DNA of 64,000 bases from Stenocarpella maydis (Eukaryota; Ascomycota; Sordariomycetes; Diaporthales; Diaporthaceae). The stretch lies in NCBI GenBank assembly GCA_002270565.1, contig NQMI01000001.1, forward strand, positions 992,396 to 1,056,395. Reading direction: 5' to 3'. The translations under genes and the position numbers were made by a program. The notes under the pieces are model-generated. The model saw nothing but the letters and a program-made list of their open reading frames with translations, was not told the origin of the DNA and did no database searches. Below, piece by piece: positions 13,862 through 24,513 of the stretch; positions within the stretch are counted from its first letter, which is position 1; each line of letters opens with the position of its first letter.

Positions 13862-14835
13862 ATGAACCTGGCACTTCCCAGGGCGTCAGCTCTCTCCCGA
13901 GGGAGGAGCCATGGCGTCTGTAAAGCCGTCCTGATCCCCGTCGCAACATCAAGCCCACAGCGGTCCTTCTCCGTCCTCAACAGGCCGCCGCCAAACTACC
14001 CTGGCCATGTGCCCTTGACGCATGTCGAGCGCGCCGGGCTCGCGATCGGGTCCGGCATCATGTCCTTGATGAACCCATATCGCGGAGGTAAACCCTCTCC
14101 TCCTCACTTCTTCCTCTAGCCAACCCCATCACCCGGGCTGACGCTCCCGTTCCGCTCCGCGCAGACCTCATCGCCGCCTTCGCCGAAGCAACGTCCACGC
14201 CGTACTTCATCCCCCGCCTCCGCGACGCGATGCTGCGCTCGCCGACGGGGCGGCGCATCCTGCGCGACCGGCCGCGCCTGACCTCGGCCTCGCTGGACCT
14301 GCCCCGGCTGCGCGGGCTGCCGGACAAGACGGTGGGCCGCACGTACGTGGGGTGGCTGGACCGCGAGGGCGTGACGCCGGACACGCGGTCCGCGGTGCGC
14401 TACATCGACGACGAGGAGTGCGCGTACGTGATGCAGCGGTACCGCGAGTGCCACGACTTTTACCACGCGCTGACGGGGCTCCCCGTCGTGCGCGAGGGCG
14501 AGGTCGCGCTCAAGGCCTTCGAGTGGGCCAACACGGGCCTGCCCATGACGGGGCTCAGCATGTTCGCCGCGCTCACGCTCAGGCGCAGCGAGAGGAGGCG
14601 CTTCGCGTCCGTGTACCTGCCCTGGGCGCTGAGGAACGGCTGGCGCGCCGACGAGGTCATCAACGTGTACTGGGAGGAGGAGCTCGAGAGCGACGTCGAC
14701 GGGCTGAGGGCGCGCCTGGGCGTCGAGCAGCCGCCCGACCTCAGGGCCATCCGGAGGCGCGAGAGGGAGGAGAGGAAGAGGCTCAGGGAACCCTCGGCTG
14801 CTGGGAAGGAGGCAGCTGCGAAGGCTTCAGCATGA
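13862..14835 (+). CDS. COQ4: Ubiquinone biosynthesis protein COQ4, mitochondrial
   Basis: Exons 13862-14087 and 14165-14835 give 298 aa. The start at 13862 is chosen because it opens a typical mitochondrial presequence (Arg/Ser/Ala-rich, no acids in the first ~25 residues); the frame extends upstream to 13718 without family similarity. The Coq4 zinc motif HDxxHx11E is complete: H172, D173, H176 and E188, within [19 protein letters not shown]. Other family blocks are [16 protein letters not shown] near residue 45 and [12 protein letters not shown] after the motif. Coq4 organises the CoQ synthome on the matrix face of the inner membrane and acts in decarboxylation of the quinone ring precursor. 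The C-terminus adds a short basic/Ala-rich tail. It converges on the PDCD5 gene. Confidence 0.92.
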
Positions 14836-15075
14836 GGGATTGTCAGCCATGGAATGCTGTATATAGCACGAGCAACACCCCTCTTGGAGCACCGATACTG
14901 ATGATGACACTTAGAGCCGGTGTCACAGAAAGCATCGCATTGAAGGTATCATTATCTCATCACGGATCAGACTTCGAACCCAGTGACACTGAGCATTCTC
15001 GTATGCCAGCCTGGCATACCGCGGGCCCATCGCCGTCCACCTTGCTTCCCTGTTAACCAGCCACCCATATGCAAA

Positions 15076-15092
15076 CGCGCGCGCGCGCGCGC
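15076..15092. repeat. (CG)n microsatellite
   Basis: A run of alternating C and G, about 17 bp, lies 15 bp beyond the stop codon of the PDCD5 gene, in its likely 3' UTR. Confidence 0.9.
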
Positions 15093-15107
15093 AGATACGC
15101 ACACGAA

Positions 15108-15842
15108 TTACAGATCCAGCAGGTCGTCGTCGTCATCCCCCCACGCCTTGCGCCGGCTCACGACGATCTTCTCCTTCTCCTGGTTGGCCGACACCGCGGC
15201 GAGCAGGTCCTTGAGCTGGGCCTCGGTCACCTTTTGCTGCAGCTGGCCCGACCGCGCCAGCATGATCAGCCTGTTCTCCACGTCCGCCGCCCGCTCCTCC
15301 TTGACGAGCCTGATGCGGCCCAGCCGGTCCGCCGCCTCCGGGTGCAGGATCTGGTTGAGGATGGACTGTCGGGCCTCGGCTGTTTTAATGGGGGAGAGAG
15401 TCAGTCTGGCGCCTCGCCTTCTCCTTGCATGGGCTGGGTGAAAGGGGGTGAGGGGGGATCCCGCGATGGAGCGGCTTGCCGAGGGGTCGGTCGCGTGACA
15501 GCTCGTTGGAGGGCGTGTGCGGTGTTGTATGGGGATAGTGGTAGTCACATACCTTCTTGCTGCCTGCGGACAACAAGACGATTGTTAGCATAATCAGCAG
15601 GACAAGGGAATACCTGTCTTGTTCTGCGCGCAATCACTTACTTCTGCTGCTCGGCGCTTGCCTGGGATGAGCCACCTGCCCCAGCTCCTCTCGCGCCGGC
15701 CCCGCCGCCTGACTGAGCCTTGAGCTGCTCCAGGCGAGCCTTGCGGATCTGTTGGTGCAGGATGTCAATGTGACATGCCCACAATCAGCTGGGAACTCTT
15801 CGCCATGGCGGTTCGTACCTGTTCCAGTTCTGCGTCTTCCAT
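15108..15842 (-). CDS. PDCD5/TFAR19-family DNA-binding protein
   Basis: Four exons on the minus strand: 15819-15842, 15642-15748, 15553-15563 and 15108-15379, giving 137 aa. All donors are GTAC, GTAAGT or GTATGT. The third exon is a microexon of 11 nt (GCAGCAAGAAG) needed to join QQK to QQE without breaking phase. The protein begins MEDAELEQIRKARLEQLKAQ, then a Gly/Ala/Ser loop. The family core follows: ARQSILNQILHPEAADRLGR, IRLVKEERAADVENRLIMLA and KVTEAQLKDLL. The C-terminus is acidic (DDDDDLLDL). PDCD5 proteins are small three-helix bundles linked to apoptosis and chaperonin binding in animals. The yeast relative is YMR074C; its role in fungi is poorly defined. Confidence 0.9.
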
Positions 15843-16456
15843 GGTTGTGCTTCGGGATGATTACCTGCAAGGTTGAAAAGAGTTGTGCCGAGCGTGCTGG
15901 GAAGGTCGCGTGGATCGTAGTGTTCCCCTGGGGAATTTTGGCGGGGTCAGGTCAGTTGGAGGGGCGGGAAGGCAGGGGAGGCTATCGATAATACCTTGGT
16001 AGGCATTTAGTAACTTTAGCAACCCCAGTTTTTTGGGTCGCATCACTGCTGTAGTACTCGGGAGTTGTTTACAAGCACCACTAAATACCTAGGTGTCGAG
16101 AGAACTCTCCCGACCCAGTTCAGAAGGCATGGGAATTGACGCAGGCCTCGCATACTCTAAAATCCATGCACACGCCGCAGATTCTCGCCCAACCTTTCTC
16201 CAACATGGAATTCATCGAGGTCACGGACACTGAACAAGCGCCTGGCCGTCACCGAGAACATCCGGAGGTGGTGGTCTGAGATCGACTCGGAAATGCACGT
16301 TGCTCATAATGTCTGATATTCATTTTCTAACAATGGTATATGCTGGAGTGGTGTACCACGGAGGCGAACAAGACTGATCGATCGTGAATAGGCCCGGTGC
16401 TACACATGAATGATGGCCCAATCATTAGATGACTGCTGCCCTTGGAAGCCAGGCTT
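15843..16456. other. Intergenic, tandem minus-strand genes
   Basis: This is the upstream region of PDCD5 and the 3' flank of the PanE-like gene. One TACCTAGGT palindromic word lies near 16086. I see no gene. Confidence 0.45.
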
Positions 16457-17959
16457 CTACCCTGCGTCTTGGGACTCGAAGGGGATCATGTTGTTCATCT
16501 CCTCCCTCCGCTTTGTTATCCTTGCCTTGACCACATCAATCACCGTTTCGTTCTGCGGGACCTTGATGCCGAGCTCCCTGGCTCTTCTGACGAAATAGCC
16601 GTTAAGGTAGTCGATATCGACCCACTGGCCCGCCCGCACGCGGCTGAGCATGTTGCTTTGCGTCGCACCCATCGCCCGGAGCCGCTGGATGGTCTTCTTG
16701 CGCAAGCTGTTCAGCCCGCAGTGCTCCACAATCTTTGTCGAGTTGGTGAGCTCGGGCAGCGCCATGATCACGTTGAACAGCTCGTCCAGCAGCTCATCGG
16801 CCAGCTGGATGGCGTGCTCGTTGCCCGGGAGGTTGTCGTACGTCGTGTCCAGGACGACGGTCATCGGCTCCATGATGCTCTGGAAGACCATCGCAGGGAG
16901 CTTCTTGATGAGGTAGTTCTCCAGATTATACCCGCCCGCGTGCAGCCCACGTGTCGTCACCAGGGTGCGCAGGAACTGTGTCGCATTTGACCGCCGCTCC
17001 ACTGGCGGGTGAAACTTGAATATGGACATCAAGTCCAGACCCCTCTCCACGGCGTGCAGATACATCTTCCCCGGCTGCCTTACCTTTGCCCCGAAAAACC
17101 ACTTCTTGTGGTAGCCCAACTGGGCAGCCATGTGGCCCAGGATGTAGTTCGGCCGCGTCGTTGGGTTTGGAAAGAGCGCCGCGTTCAAGTGCTCGATGAC
17201 GCCTAGGCCGTCCTGGATTAGGCATATGGTCGTGCGACTGTCGATCCTGTGGATGATGTTCTCGAGCGCAGTCTTGGTGATGCCGCACGCGAGCGTGACG
17301 ATCAGCTGGTCGATGTGCTCATTGCTCGGCTCATTCTGGCCCCTGCCTATCCACTCTGCCTCTGCGCGACCCCGGCCCCAACTGCTCCTCTGGGTGCTAT
17401 TCCAATTCCACAAGCTCACTTGCTCGCCCTCGAGTTCCCATGACCTCATGACGTTTCTTTTATGAACAAGAAGCTTGACGGGGTCGAGGTGCGTGTTCCC
17501 AGCTAGCTCGTGGGCTACAAAGTATGCGCGGGGATCGTAGCCTAGAACGTGGACTCGCTTGCATTCTTGTTCCTCTGGCAAGGCCCGTAGCCCTCTGGAG
17601 TGGGTGGAATATATCAATCCTATAGGTGTGTGCTTTTTGTCGGCAGCAGAGTCTATCTCGTGGGGGCTCTGCTCCCCAACATCGTCGAGTAGCTTTCGAA
17701 GGTTGGGCCGGCTGGAGAGGTGGTCGTAACGCCCCTTGTCCGGCAGTTCTTCGTTGTCTTGTTGGGTCTTGGCTTCAGGAGGCGATTCCGTTGTGGCGGC
17801 GGCGGCCTGATCTGAAGAATACCCTCGCATGGCCCCCCGGCCCGCCGCGATGCTACCGCAGCTCCATGATGCGTGTCTGTGAGGTATTCGCGCAAAGACC
17901 CGCGACCGCGGTAAGCTGCTGCGTAAGGGATACAGATTGAACGACGTCCTTAGAACCAC
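16457..17959 (-). CDS. Mitochondrial PanE/ApbA-fold protein, probable pseudoenzyme
   Basis: A single exon encodes 500 aa from the ATG at 17959. Residues 1-49 form a likely mitochondrial presequence rich in Arg and Ser. The ketopantoate-reductase (PanE/ApbA) fold starts near residue 136. However, the Rossmann motif that should read GxGxxG is GYDPRAYF (residues 140-147), after a normal VHVL strand. In the C-terminal domain the usual K-x3-N-x3-NP-type helix reads KKLPAMVFQSIMEPMTVV (about 352-369): a Lys survives, the Asn does not. Still recognisable are the IVTLACGITKTAL, ICLIQDGLGV and PNYILGHMAAQ blocks. This resembles the fungal mitochondrial group related to yeast Cbs2 (COB mRNA translation factor), so a non-catalytic role is plausible. 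True 2-dehydropantoate reductase activity looks unlikely. Confidence 0.75.
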   Translation of the reverse strand: MVLRTSFNLYPLRSSLPRSRVFARIPHRHASWSCGSIAAGRGAMRGYSSDQAAAATTESPPEAKTQQDNEELPDKGRYDHLSSRPNLRKLLDDVGEQSPHEIDSAADKKHTPIGLIYSTHSRGLRALPEEQECKRVHVLGYDPRAYFVAHELAGNTHLDPVKLLVHKRNVMRSWELEGEQVSLWNWNSTQRSSWGRGRAEAEWIGRGQNEPSNEHIDQLIVTLACGITKTALENIIHRIDSRTTICLIQDGLGVIEHLNAALFPNPTTRPNYILGHMAAQLGYHKKWFFGAKVRQPGKMYLHAVERGLDLMSIFKFHPPVERRSNATQFLRTLVTTRGLHAGGYNLENYLIKKLPAMVFQSIMEPMTVVLDTTYDNLPGNEHAIQLADELLDELFNVIMALPELTNSTKIVEHCGLNSLRKKTIQRLRAMGATQSNMLSRVRAGQWVDIDYLNGYFVRRARELGIKVPQNETVIDVVKARITKRREEMNNMIPFESQDAG

Positions 17960-18574
17960 TGCAAAACCATAGTAGTGGAGTCTTGTGGGAAGAGACGCGC
18001 GGTCGTGACTGAGCGAGCGCGCCGGGATGCTGGAGGCGGCGGGGGCGGTCTCGTGGTGCCGGACTGTGAAGATTCGTTGGGCCTTTCGTGCCCTGCCGTG
18101 GTCTGGCGGGAAATGGATAGCAGTTCAGCCTTGAGGGCGCTCGCCGGGTCGGTTCATCCAGTGACAGGGAAGGCTGTCTTGTGGGTCATTGTCGTGCCAG
18201 GAAGATGGGGGACAGGCGACCTTGCGGGAGGCAAAGGTCTCAGTTCGAGGCCAGTCTGGATGACGGCGACATTTTCCAACGAGGCCCAGGACCAGTCTAA
18301 ATTTTTAGACGGCAGGGGCCTGTCTGCCTCTGACCGGACCCACTGCTCCGGAACGATGTAGTGCGGCATGTGCCTTATCGATCATCCCGGTTCGGCCTTA
18401 TCCAGCTTTTTAAACCCTTCGCTTTCATTCTTTATTATCCCCACAAGCAAAGACAGAACCCCGGTGAACCACACCCGGCTTCATTGGCAATTGCATATCT
18501 CAAGGTGCCAGGACCTCTGGGCTCAGTGGAGAGACTTTCACACCTCCTCTTGTCTCGGGAAGAGGTCGCCCACC
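17960..18574. promoter_or_regulatory. Divergent intergenic region, PanE-like / LRP1
   Basis: These 615 bp must serve both genes. A pyrimidine-rich, T-rich stretch (about 18408-18450) with TTTATTATCCCC lies upstream of LRP1. No other feature stands out. Confidence 0.45.
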
Positions 18575-19310
18575 ATGGCTGATGTGTCGGACATCACACC
18601 CCATCTCGACCGCCTCGACGGCGACTTGGACAAACTCGAGGACTCGCTGAGCCCCATCCTGTCAAACCTGGCCGAAGTCGCCTCGAAGCTACCCCTGTTG
18701 GACAAGGCCAAGCTCTACGTTCTGGCCACATACTCGATAGAAACGGCCCTGTTCTCGGCCCTGCGCCTGAATGGGACAGACGCCAAGGAGCACCCGGTGT
18801 TCAAGGAGCTCACCCGCGTACGGCAGTACTACGAGAAGATCAAGAAGGCCGAGGAGCCGCCTGAGCAGCGTACGCAGAGCGTCAACACGCAGGCTGCCAT
18901 CCGGTTCATCAAGGCTGACCTGGTGAGTGAATGAATGGTTGTTGGTTGGCGGATATTATTATCTCAGACATCGCCAACGGAGACAATCTGCCTTGGCTGG
19001 GAAACTGCCTGCTAACCAAGCCCAGGCTGGCGACAACAAAGAGGTTGATACCAAGCTGAAGGAGCAGCTGGCTAAGGAGCGTGCAAAAGCGGCGATTCAG
19101 GCGAGGATGAACAAGAAGAGGCCCGCCGAGGCCGCCGAGGCCTCCGCTGCGGTCGAGGATTTGATATCGACCGAGAGCGCAAAGGCCACTGCGGCCGAGA
19201 GCCCGGCTGCGAAAAGCGCCGCCGAGGAAGGAGAGGTGCACGAGCCTGAGAAGGAAAAGGCAAGGAGAGGAAGAGGAGACAAGAGATCCAAAAAGGACAG
19301 GAAGAAATGA
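18575..19310 (+). CDS. LRP1: Exosome cofactor of the C1D/LRP1 family
   Basis: Exons 18575-18922 and 19026-19310 give 210 aa; the 103-bp intron starts GTGAGT and falls between codons. The start MADVSDITPHLDRLDGDLDK has a good CACC context. Residues 1-115 form the Sas10/C1D helical domain: repeated amphipathic helices with LPLLDKAKLYVLATYSIE, and ALRLNGTDAKEHPVFKEL followed by RVRQYYEKIKKAE. The C-terminal third is Lys/Ala/Glu-rich and ends in a basic tail (RGDKRSKKDRKK), likely a nuclear/nucleolar signal and RNA contact. Yeast Lrp1/Rrp47 binds Rrp6 and helps the nuclear exosome process 5.8S rRNA and snoRNAs. That role is inferred here from the family. Confidence 0.88.
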
Positions 19311-20401
19311 GCTAGTGCTGGTCGACTCTACTCGGCTGGCAAAACCGGCCAGGTCCCTTGAGCTGTGCAGAGAGCAGAGCGCTCCAAGTACGTTGAGCGT
19401 GAAGGAGACCGTTCATGACAATATCAGGTACGGTGTGGATCCGAGCTGGATGCTGATTTCACGGTGACTGACTGATTATACAGGCAGACACAAGGCTTGG
19501 GGCGAGGGCAACCGGCCGAGTCCTGGCTACGCGCTTAGAAGTATTTGGTGCATTGGATGAACAAGAGATACCCATCACTAAGATCAGATTTGCCGGTCAA
19601 CACCTACTCTCTTTCAACACACATGGCTGGAGGCCCGGGGTTGAGGATCTGATTACGAAATTTTGATACGGGCTGAGAGAAGGATTGCAAAAACATCCAA
19701 AGCCACGGGGTTCCGATTACTGCTCTCAGCGCAGTAGGGAGCAATAGGAAGCATAGGCTATCACACCCCTTCCGCATTTCTCACCTTCACAGACACTCTG
19801 ATATCCTGGCCGAGTGGGTGTATGCTTGGCCCCGTCACATGTGCCCGCGATGCGACCTCTCCACGACTGGTCGGCATTGGCTGTCGGGAGATGCTCTTTG
19901 CAGACAGTCTCATGACAACTTATCCCAAAGCGACTTGATCTTTTGGGGCATATCAGGTCCACATCAGACTTGATGGATAGAAAGATGCCTTAATACTCCC
20001 AGCTATGCAAGACCACATGAGGCTGACACTGCCGGTAAAGGAGGAAAGTCAAGTATAGATTGTATGCGAGTCCGAACTCTCGATTAACCCCAAAACATTG
20101 CCCCAGTAAATCGCAGCAGGTACATGAGTGGAGCACCGTGCGCTGGCCCCCTGTAAGGTCCCTACGTTGATGCAAGTTAGGGGTCTCCACCTGTGAATTC
20201 AGCGTCGGTTCTATTGGCTTCCTGAGTGACTTACCTAACCACGATTTTTTGATGCCGACTCATTACCATCGATTTCAACTGCAACTTGCACCTCGGCCTC
20301 TTCTCCAACCCTCAACCTCAACTCCAAAACCTTGCGCAGCAGACATCCACTCTCCTCCACAACAAACAACAACACACCACACACACCACACACTATCCAA
20401 A
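19311..20401. other. Intergenic, nothing recognised
   Basis: About 1.1 kb lies between two plus-strand genes. Open frames are short and unrelated to known families. The last ~130 bp before the next gene are C- and A-rich with CACACACCACACACC repeats, typical of a fungal 5' leader. Confidence 0.45.
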
Positions 20402-21042
20402 ATGCCTCGTCAACGATCCTCCGGCGGCCGCGCCCCCTCGCGCCCGACCGTCCCCTCGCGCGCCCCCGCCGCGCCGACTTCCCAGCAGCAGACCCGGCCC
20501 GCGACCTCATACGCCGCGCCCGCCACCCAGACCCCCCACCAGCCTGCTCCTACCTCCCAGGGCCCGGGCCTGTTCGGCCAGATGGCTTCCACAGCTGCGT
20601 ACGTCTGAAGCCCCCTTCACACGAGGCGGAATACCATTGTATATGCACAACTGGAAGGAGGGACCTCGGGAACGAGTGATGCGCCAACCCCATGAGCCCG
20701 GTCAGGCCGGGAAACTGGTGCAAGATGACATGCAATGTATACGCTGCGGGCGAGAGAACAAGCAAACTAACGGATACGTGTTCAAACAGTGGTGTCGCCG
20801 TAGGCTCCTCGATCGGCCACGCGATCGGCGGCCTCTTCGGCGGCGGCGGCTCTGCCGAGGCGCCCGCCCAGGCCTCGCAGCAGGCCCCGCAGCAGGCTCA
20901 GAACGACCAGTGGGGGCCCAACTGCTCCCTCGCCACCAAGAGCTTCACCAACTGCATGGACGAGCATCAGGGCAACATGTCCATCTGCGGTTGGTACATG
21001 GAGCAGCTCAAGGCCTGCCAGGCCGCTGCCAGCCAGTACTAG
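20402..21042 (+). CDS. MIX17: Twin CX9C protein, MIX17/CHCHD2-CHCHD10 type
   Basis: Exons 20402-20598 and 20790-21042 give 149 aa; the 191-bp intron starts GTACGT. The N-terminus is basic, Ser/Pro/Ala-rich with no acids, consistent with mitochondrial targeting. A central hydrophobic Gly-rich segment (VAVGSSIGHAIGGLFGGGGS) follows. The CHCH domain has two exact CX9C pairs: C111-C121 and C132-C142 (motifs CSLATKSFTNC and CGWYMEQLKAC). These cysteines form two disulfides through the Mia40 relay in the intermembrane space. The family includes yeast Mix17/Mic17 and human CHCHD2/CHCHD10, linked to cristae and respiratory-chain integrity. Confidence 0.9.
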
Positions 21043-21344
21043 GCGGCATGTGTTGGGAGAGAAATCGGTTTGTCTCGCTCATGCGAGCACAGAAAGGAAG
21101 TCGCTGGGTTGGTCACGACATAGCAATGACGCGGAAGGATGGTGGCGGATGTCGATGGGTTAGCTGAGAAGTGCGGGTAAATCTCAACTCATCAAGAGCA
21201 TTGCTTTCGGACGCGTGCATTGCGTTATGGCAAGGCAACCACCGGGCTCTCCTCTTTATTTATTTTTTAAAAAAAGTAAAATTACAGGTGGTTTTTTTTT
21301 CCTTCAAAACAGGAACATGGCTGCTCGGGCATGGGACTCATTCT
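21043..21344. other. Convergent 3' region, MIX17-type / UBX
   Basis: The two stop codons are about 300 bp apart. The region contains a T-rich and A-rich palindromic stretch (21251-21301) that could carry poly(A) signals for both directions. No gene is seen. Confidence 0.4.
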
Positions 21345-22880
21345 CTACTTGTCCTTGTCATCTTCGTCCTTCCTCGGCTCGAAGTTCAGCTGCGAGTTGT
21401 TAGCTGCCTTCCATCTCTCCAACACGCGAGGCTCTCAACTGAGAGGGCTTGCAGGTCAACTCACCGAGTTTCCGTTGTAAAGCTGCTGGTCTCTCTTGCG
21501 GTCATCCGGATTCTGGAAACCCTGGATCCGACTGGCACTGCCCCCGTCCCTGCCTGTAGTCTGCCCCTGATTCCGGTCTTGCTGCTCTTGCGCAGCCTGC
21601 TGTCCTGCCCGCCTGCTCTCGTCGTTACCGCCGCTGCCCGAGCCTGTCACCGCGCCGGTGATGCTTCCCAGTATGCCGCCGATGAATGCCAGCACCGCCG
21701 CAATCATGTGTGACACCGGGTTGTACAGGCCAGCGTTTATGCTCGGGTAAGCCGGCACCGGCCGGTCCACGGGTGCCAGCACAAGCGTAGAGCTCGGGGT
21801 GAGACCCAGCTCCTCAAGCGTCTGGTCCTCCTCCGTGGCGGGGTCGATGGAGCGGTTTGGCAGAGGTGTGAGGATGACCTTGAAGGAGTAAGGGCCCTTC
21901 CCATCGGTGCGGGCCTCGTCGATCCACCTCCTCACGTCCCGGCGCAGGGTAGCTTTCGCCGGCAGCCGGGTGCGGATCGTCGAGCCGTCAAACAGGCGCG
22001 CCTGGAGGGCGCACTGGTCGTGCTGCCGCCGCGCCATGCCGGTCGGCGCGGGCTCCCCAGCGGCAGCGGTGACGTCCTCGACGTCCTCGCCCGCGGCAGC
22101 CTGGCGCTCCATTTCCCGCGCCATGCGGTTGTTCTCGTCGCGCGCCTTGCGCTCCGCCCGGTCGTCCTCGATGCGCTTCAGCACCCTCGCCCTGTCCTCG
22201 CGCGCCTGGCGCTGGCGCTCCGCGAGCTGCTGGGCCGCCTTCCTCTTGGCGTCGTTCTGCTTCGCCTTCGCCGGGTCCTTGGCCTGCTGCTCCTCCTCCC
22301 TCTCCCTCCGGAGCTTCTCCAACGCCTCCCGTTCCTTGCGGGCCGCCTGCCGGCGCGCCTCGGCTTCCTGGGCGATGGCACCTATGGAGGGCTGGCCTTG
22401 CTGCTCTGATGATGAGGTGGTGCTCGACGATGCCGGTGTGTCCTCTCCGGGTGTCTGAGATTCTGGAGATGGCGCTTCCGAAGCCACGGCAGCTGCAGCG
22501 GCAGGTGCGCTGCTCGGTTGCACTGCCGGAGCAGCACCGGCCGTCTGTGCCTGGAAGGACCCGCTGACCCGCCTCACGAATTCCTCCCCAGACGTGCCTG
22601 CGGTGATGTACTCCTTCAACTCACCGTTCTTGATAATGACCAGAGTTGGGATCTTTGGCAAGGGAAAGATTGCCGCAAGGTAGCCTGCCTCCTGGGAGCC
22701 AGCTTGTAGCCGCAGGGACACGGCGTCCTTCTCCAGCAAGGGCGCGACGGCTCCGTCGGTGAGGAACTCATTCTCCCAGGTCTTGCTTTCCGCCTCGTCA
22801 TCTGTCACAAAGCACACCACGAGCTTGGTTTCTTGGAGAGCCTTGGAGATGCCCTCCTGGAGTGTGCCGCTGAAAAACAT
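21345..22880 (-). CDS. UBX-domain protein, UBXN4/erasin-like
   Basis: Minus-strand exons 21465-22880 and 21345-21389 give 486 aa. The start at 22880 (MFFSGTLQEGI) matches where family proteins begin; the frame runs further to 22952 but those residues look unrelated. Domains in order: a thioredoxin/UAS-like fold (about 1-110, VVCFVTDDEAES and IPTLVIIKNGELKEYI) and an Ala/Ser-rich linker. Then comes a long charged coiled coil (about 170-265) and a UBX domain (about 287-370: ALQARLFDGSTIRTRLP, then TLEELGLTPSSTLVL). A hydrophobic hairpin follows (about 390-412, MIAAVLAFIGGILGSITGAV). The last exon adds LNFEPRKDEDDKDK. UBX domains bind Cdc48/p97; with the hairpin this suggests an ER-membrane ERAD adaptor like erasin. 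It is divergent from SURF1. Confidence 0.88.
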
Positions 22881-23344
22881 CTCGGGTAGGCCGTATGGTC
22901 CGTCGGATAAAACGAGTAAGATGAGGTGCGCTGGTGATCCGGCTGATGACAAGCGTTTAAGCCCTGGAGGTCGAGCTCGGACTCGTGGGTGCAGGTCGAA
23001 GGGCCGGGTGAGTCCTTAGTGGTATGGGATGTCCAGCCTGCGATGACGTGGGTGACGCACAATTAGTACAACTGACACCTTTCCGGTTATTCATGTCACT
23101 CAGGTTTACGAGGCATGAAGTTGGACAGGGAGTTGTAGGTACTCAGGTGCCAAGGTGGTCCCGTCCAGCAAGGAGCTACTTAGGCCCTGAGGCTACCATT
23201 GCATCATGGCCGAAACCCTTCCCCCTGTCCGCCGAAGCTCCGGCCGGTGCACTTCAATCCGGCCGTTGCTACCACGCAACTTCTCCCGCCGACATACGGC
23301 TGCACGACAACCTCGTACCGGAGTGCCTGCTCCTCCCACAAGAC
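22881..23344. promoter_or_regulatory. Divergent intergenic region, UBX / SURF1
   Basis: Only 464 bp separate the two chosen start codons, so the promoters overlap or adjoin. Frames remain open from both genes into this region but lack family similarity. Confidence 0.4.
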
Positions 23345-24470
23345 ATGAAGGTCTTCGCCCGTCTAGTACGGCCTTCTCAGGCACACAATGCATTCCGAAG
23401 AACCGTAAATACGGGCCCCAGACGACCATTCAGCCAGTCCGCAAGGCGGCGCGACAAGCCCCAGCCGGCCGACGACCCAAACTTCACCTCGATCCTCGAC
23501 AACCCGCCGAACCTGGTGCGCGCGGGGCGGCGCCACGGACCAGGCCTGATCATCCTGGCCGCCATACCAGTGACGGCCTTCCTCCTGGGCTGCTGGCAGG
23601 TGCAGCGGCTGCAGTGGAAGACGGACCTGATCGCCAAGTGCGAGGACCGGCTGTTCCGCGACCCGCTGCCGCTGCCGCCCCGCGTCGACCCGGACGCCGT
23701 CGCCGAGGACTTTGACTACCGCCGCGTCTACTGCTCCGGCAGGCTGCGGCACGACCGCGAGATGCTCATCGGCCCGCGCATGCGCGACGGCGAGCAGGGC
23801 TACATGGTCGTCACGCCGCTCGAGAGGGCCGAGGGCAGCACGGTGCTGGTCAACAGGGGGTGGATCCCCAAGCGGCTGAGGGACCAGGGCGCGAGGTCGA
23901 GGGATAGCCTGCCTAAGGGCGGGGTGACGGTCGAGGGGCTGTTGAGGAAGCCGTGGAACAAGAACATGTTCACGCCCCAGAACAGGCCGGACAAGGGAGA
24001 GTTCTACTTCCCGGATGTGAAGCAGATGGCTGAGCTGACTGGGGCTCAGCCGGTGTGGATTGAGGCTACAATGGGTGAGTGAGCACAGTTGTTCACGCGC
24101 AGTAGTGATTCCGTATTGTTTTATTCTTCGTCGTACAGCTAAAACCGGCTGCTAACGGTACCTTCCAGACCCCAATTATATGGAGCTCATGGAGTACGAG
24201 CACAAAGGCATCCCGATCGGGAGGCCTGCTGAGGTGAACCTGAGGAACAACCACGCTCAGTACATCTTCACCTGGTAAGACCCCTATTCTCCCCCTCCTC
24301 AATGCCCCCACGTGCGAGCTCCGGCGGCACTGCACCAAGAAGAGCAACACATGCTGATGCTTCTCCATAGGTACAGCTTGTCCCTCGCCACCTCGATAAT
24401 GCTGTGGATGGTCATCAGGAAGCCGCCTGCCGATATCACCAAGCGCGTCCGCATGAACAAGCACTGGTGA
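23345..24470 (+). CDS. SHY1: SURF1/Shy1 cytochrome c oxidase assembly factor
   Basis: Exons 23345-24074, 24169-24274 and 24371-24470 give 311 aa, with donors GTGAGT and GTAAGA. The N-terminus (MKVFARLVRPSQAHNAFRRT) is a mitochondrial presequence. Membrane helix 1 is LIILAAIPVTAFLLGCWQVQ, leading into the family motif GCWQVQRLQWK. The middle intermembrane-space domain has VYCSGRLRHDREMLIGPR and STVLVNRGWIPK, both hallmark blocks. Helix 2 near the C-terminus is LSLATSIMLWMVI after NNHAQYIFTWY, where the last intron splits the Trp codon. SURF1 helps insert heme a and assemble Cox1 in complex IV. All signature blocks are intact. The stop lies 43 bp from that of CENP-T on the other strand. Confidence 0.95.
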
Positions 24471-24513
24471 TCAGTACAAGCCGTCCCAAATCGACCGTGG
24501 GCCATCATGCCCT

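Noticed and set aside
22881..22952. Upstream in-frame start for the UBX protein
   Set aside because: The 24 extra residues do not look like the family, whose members begin at the MFF..GTLQEGI block.
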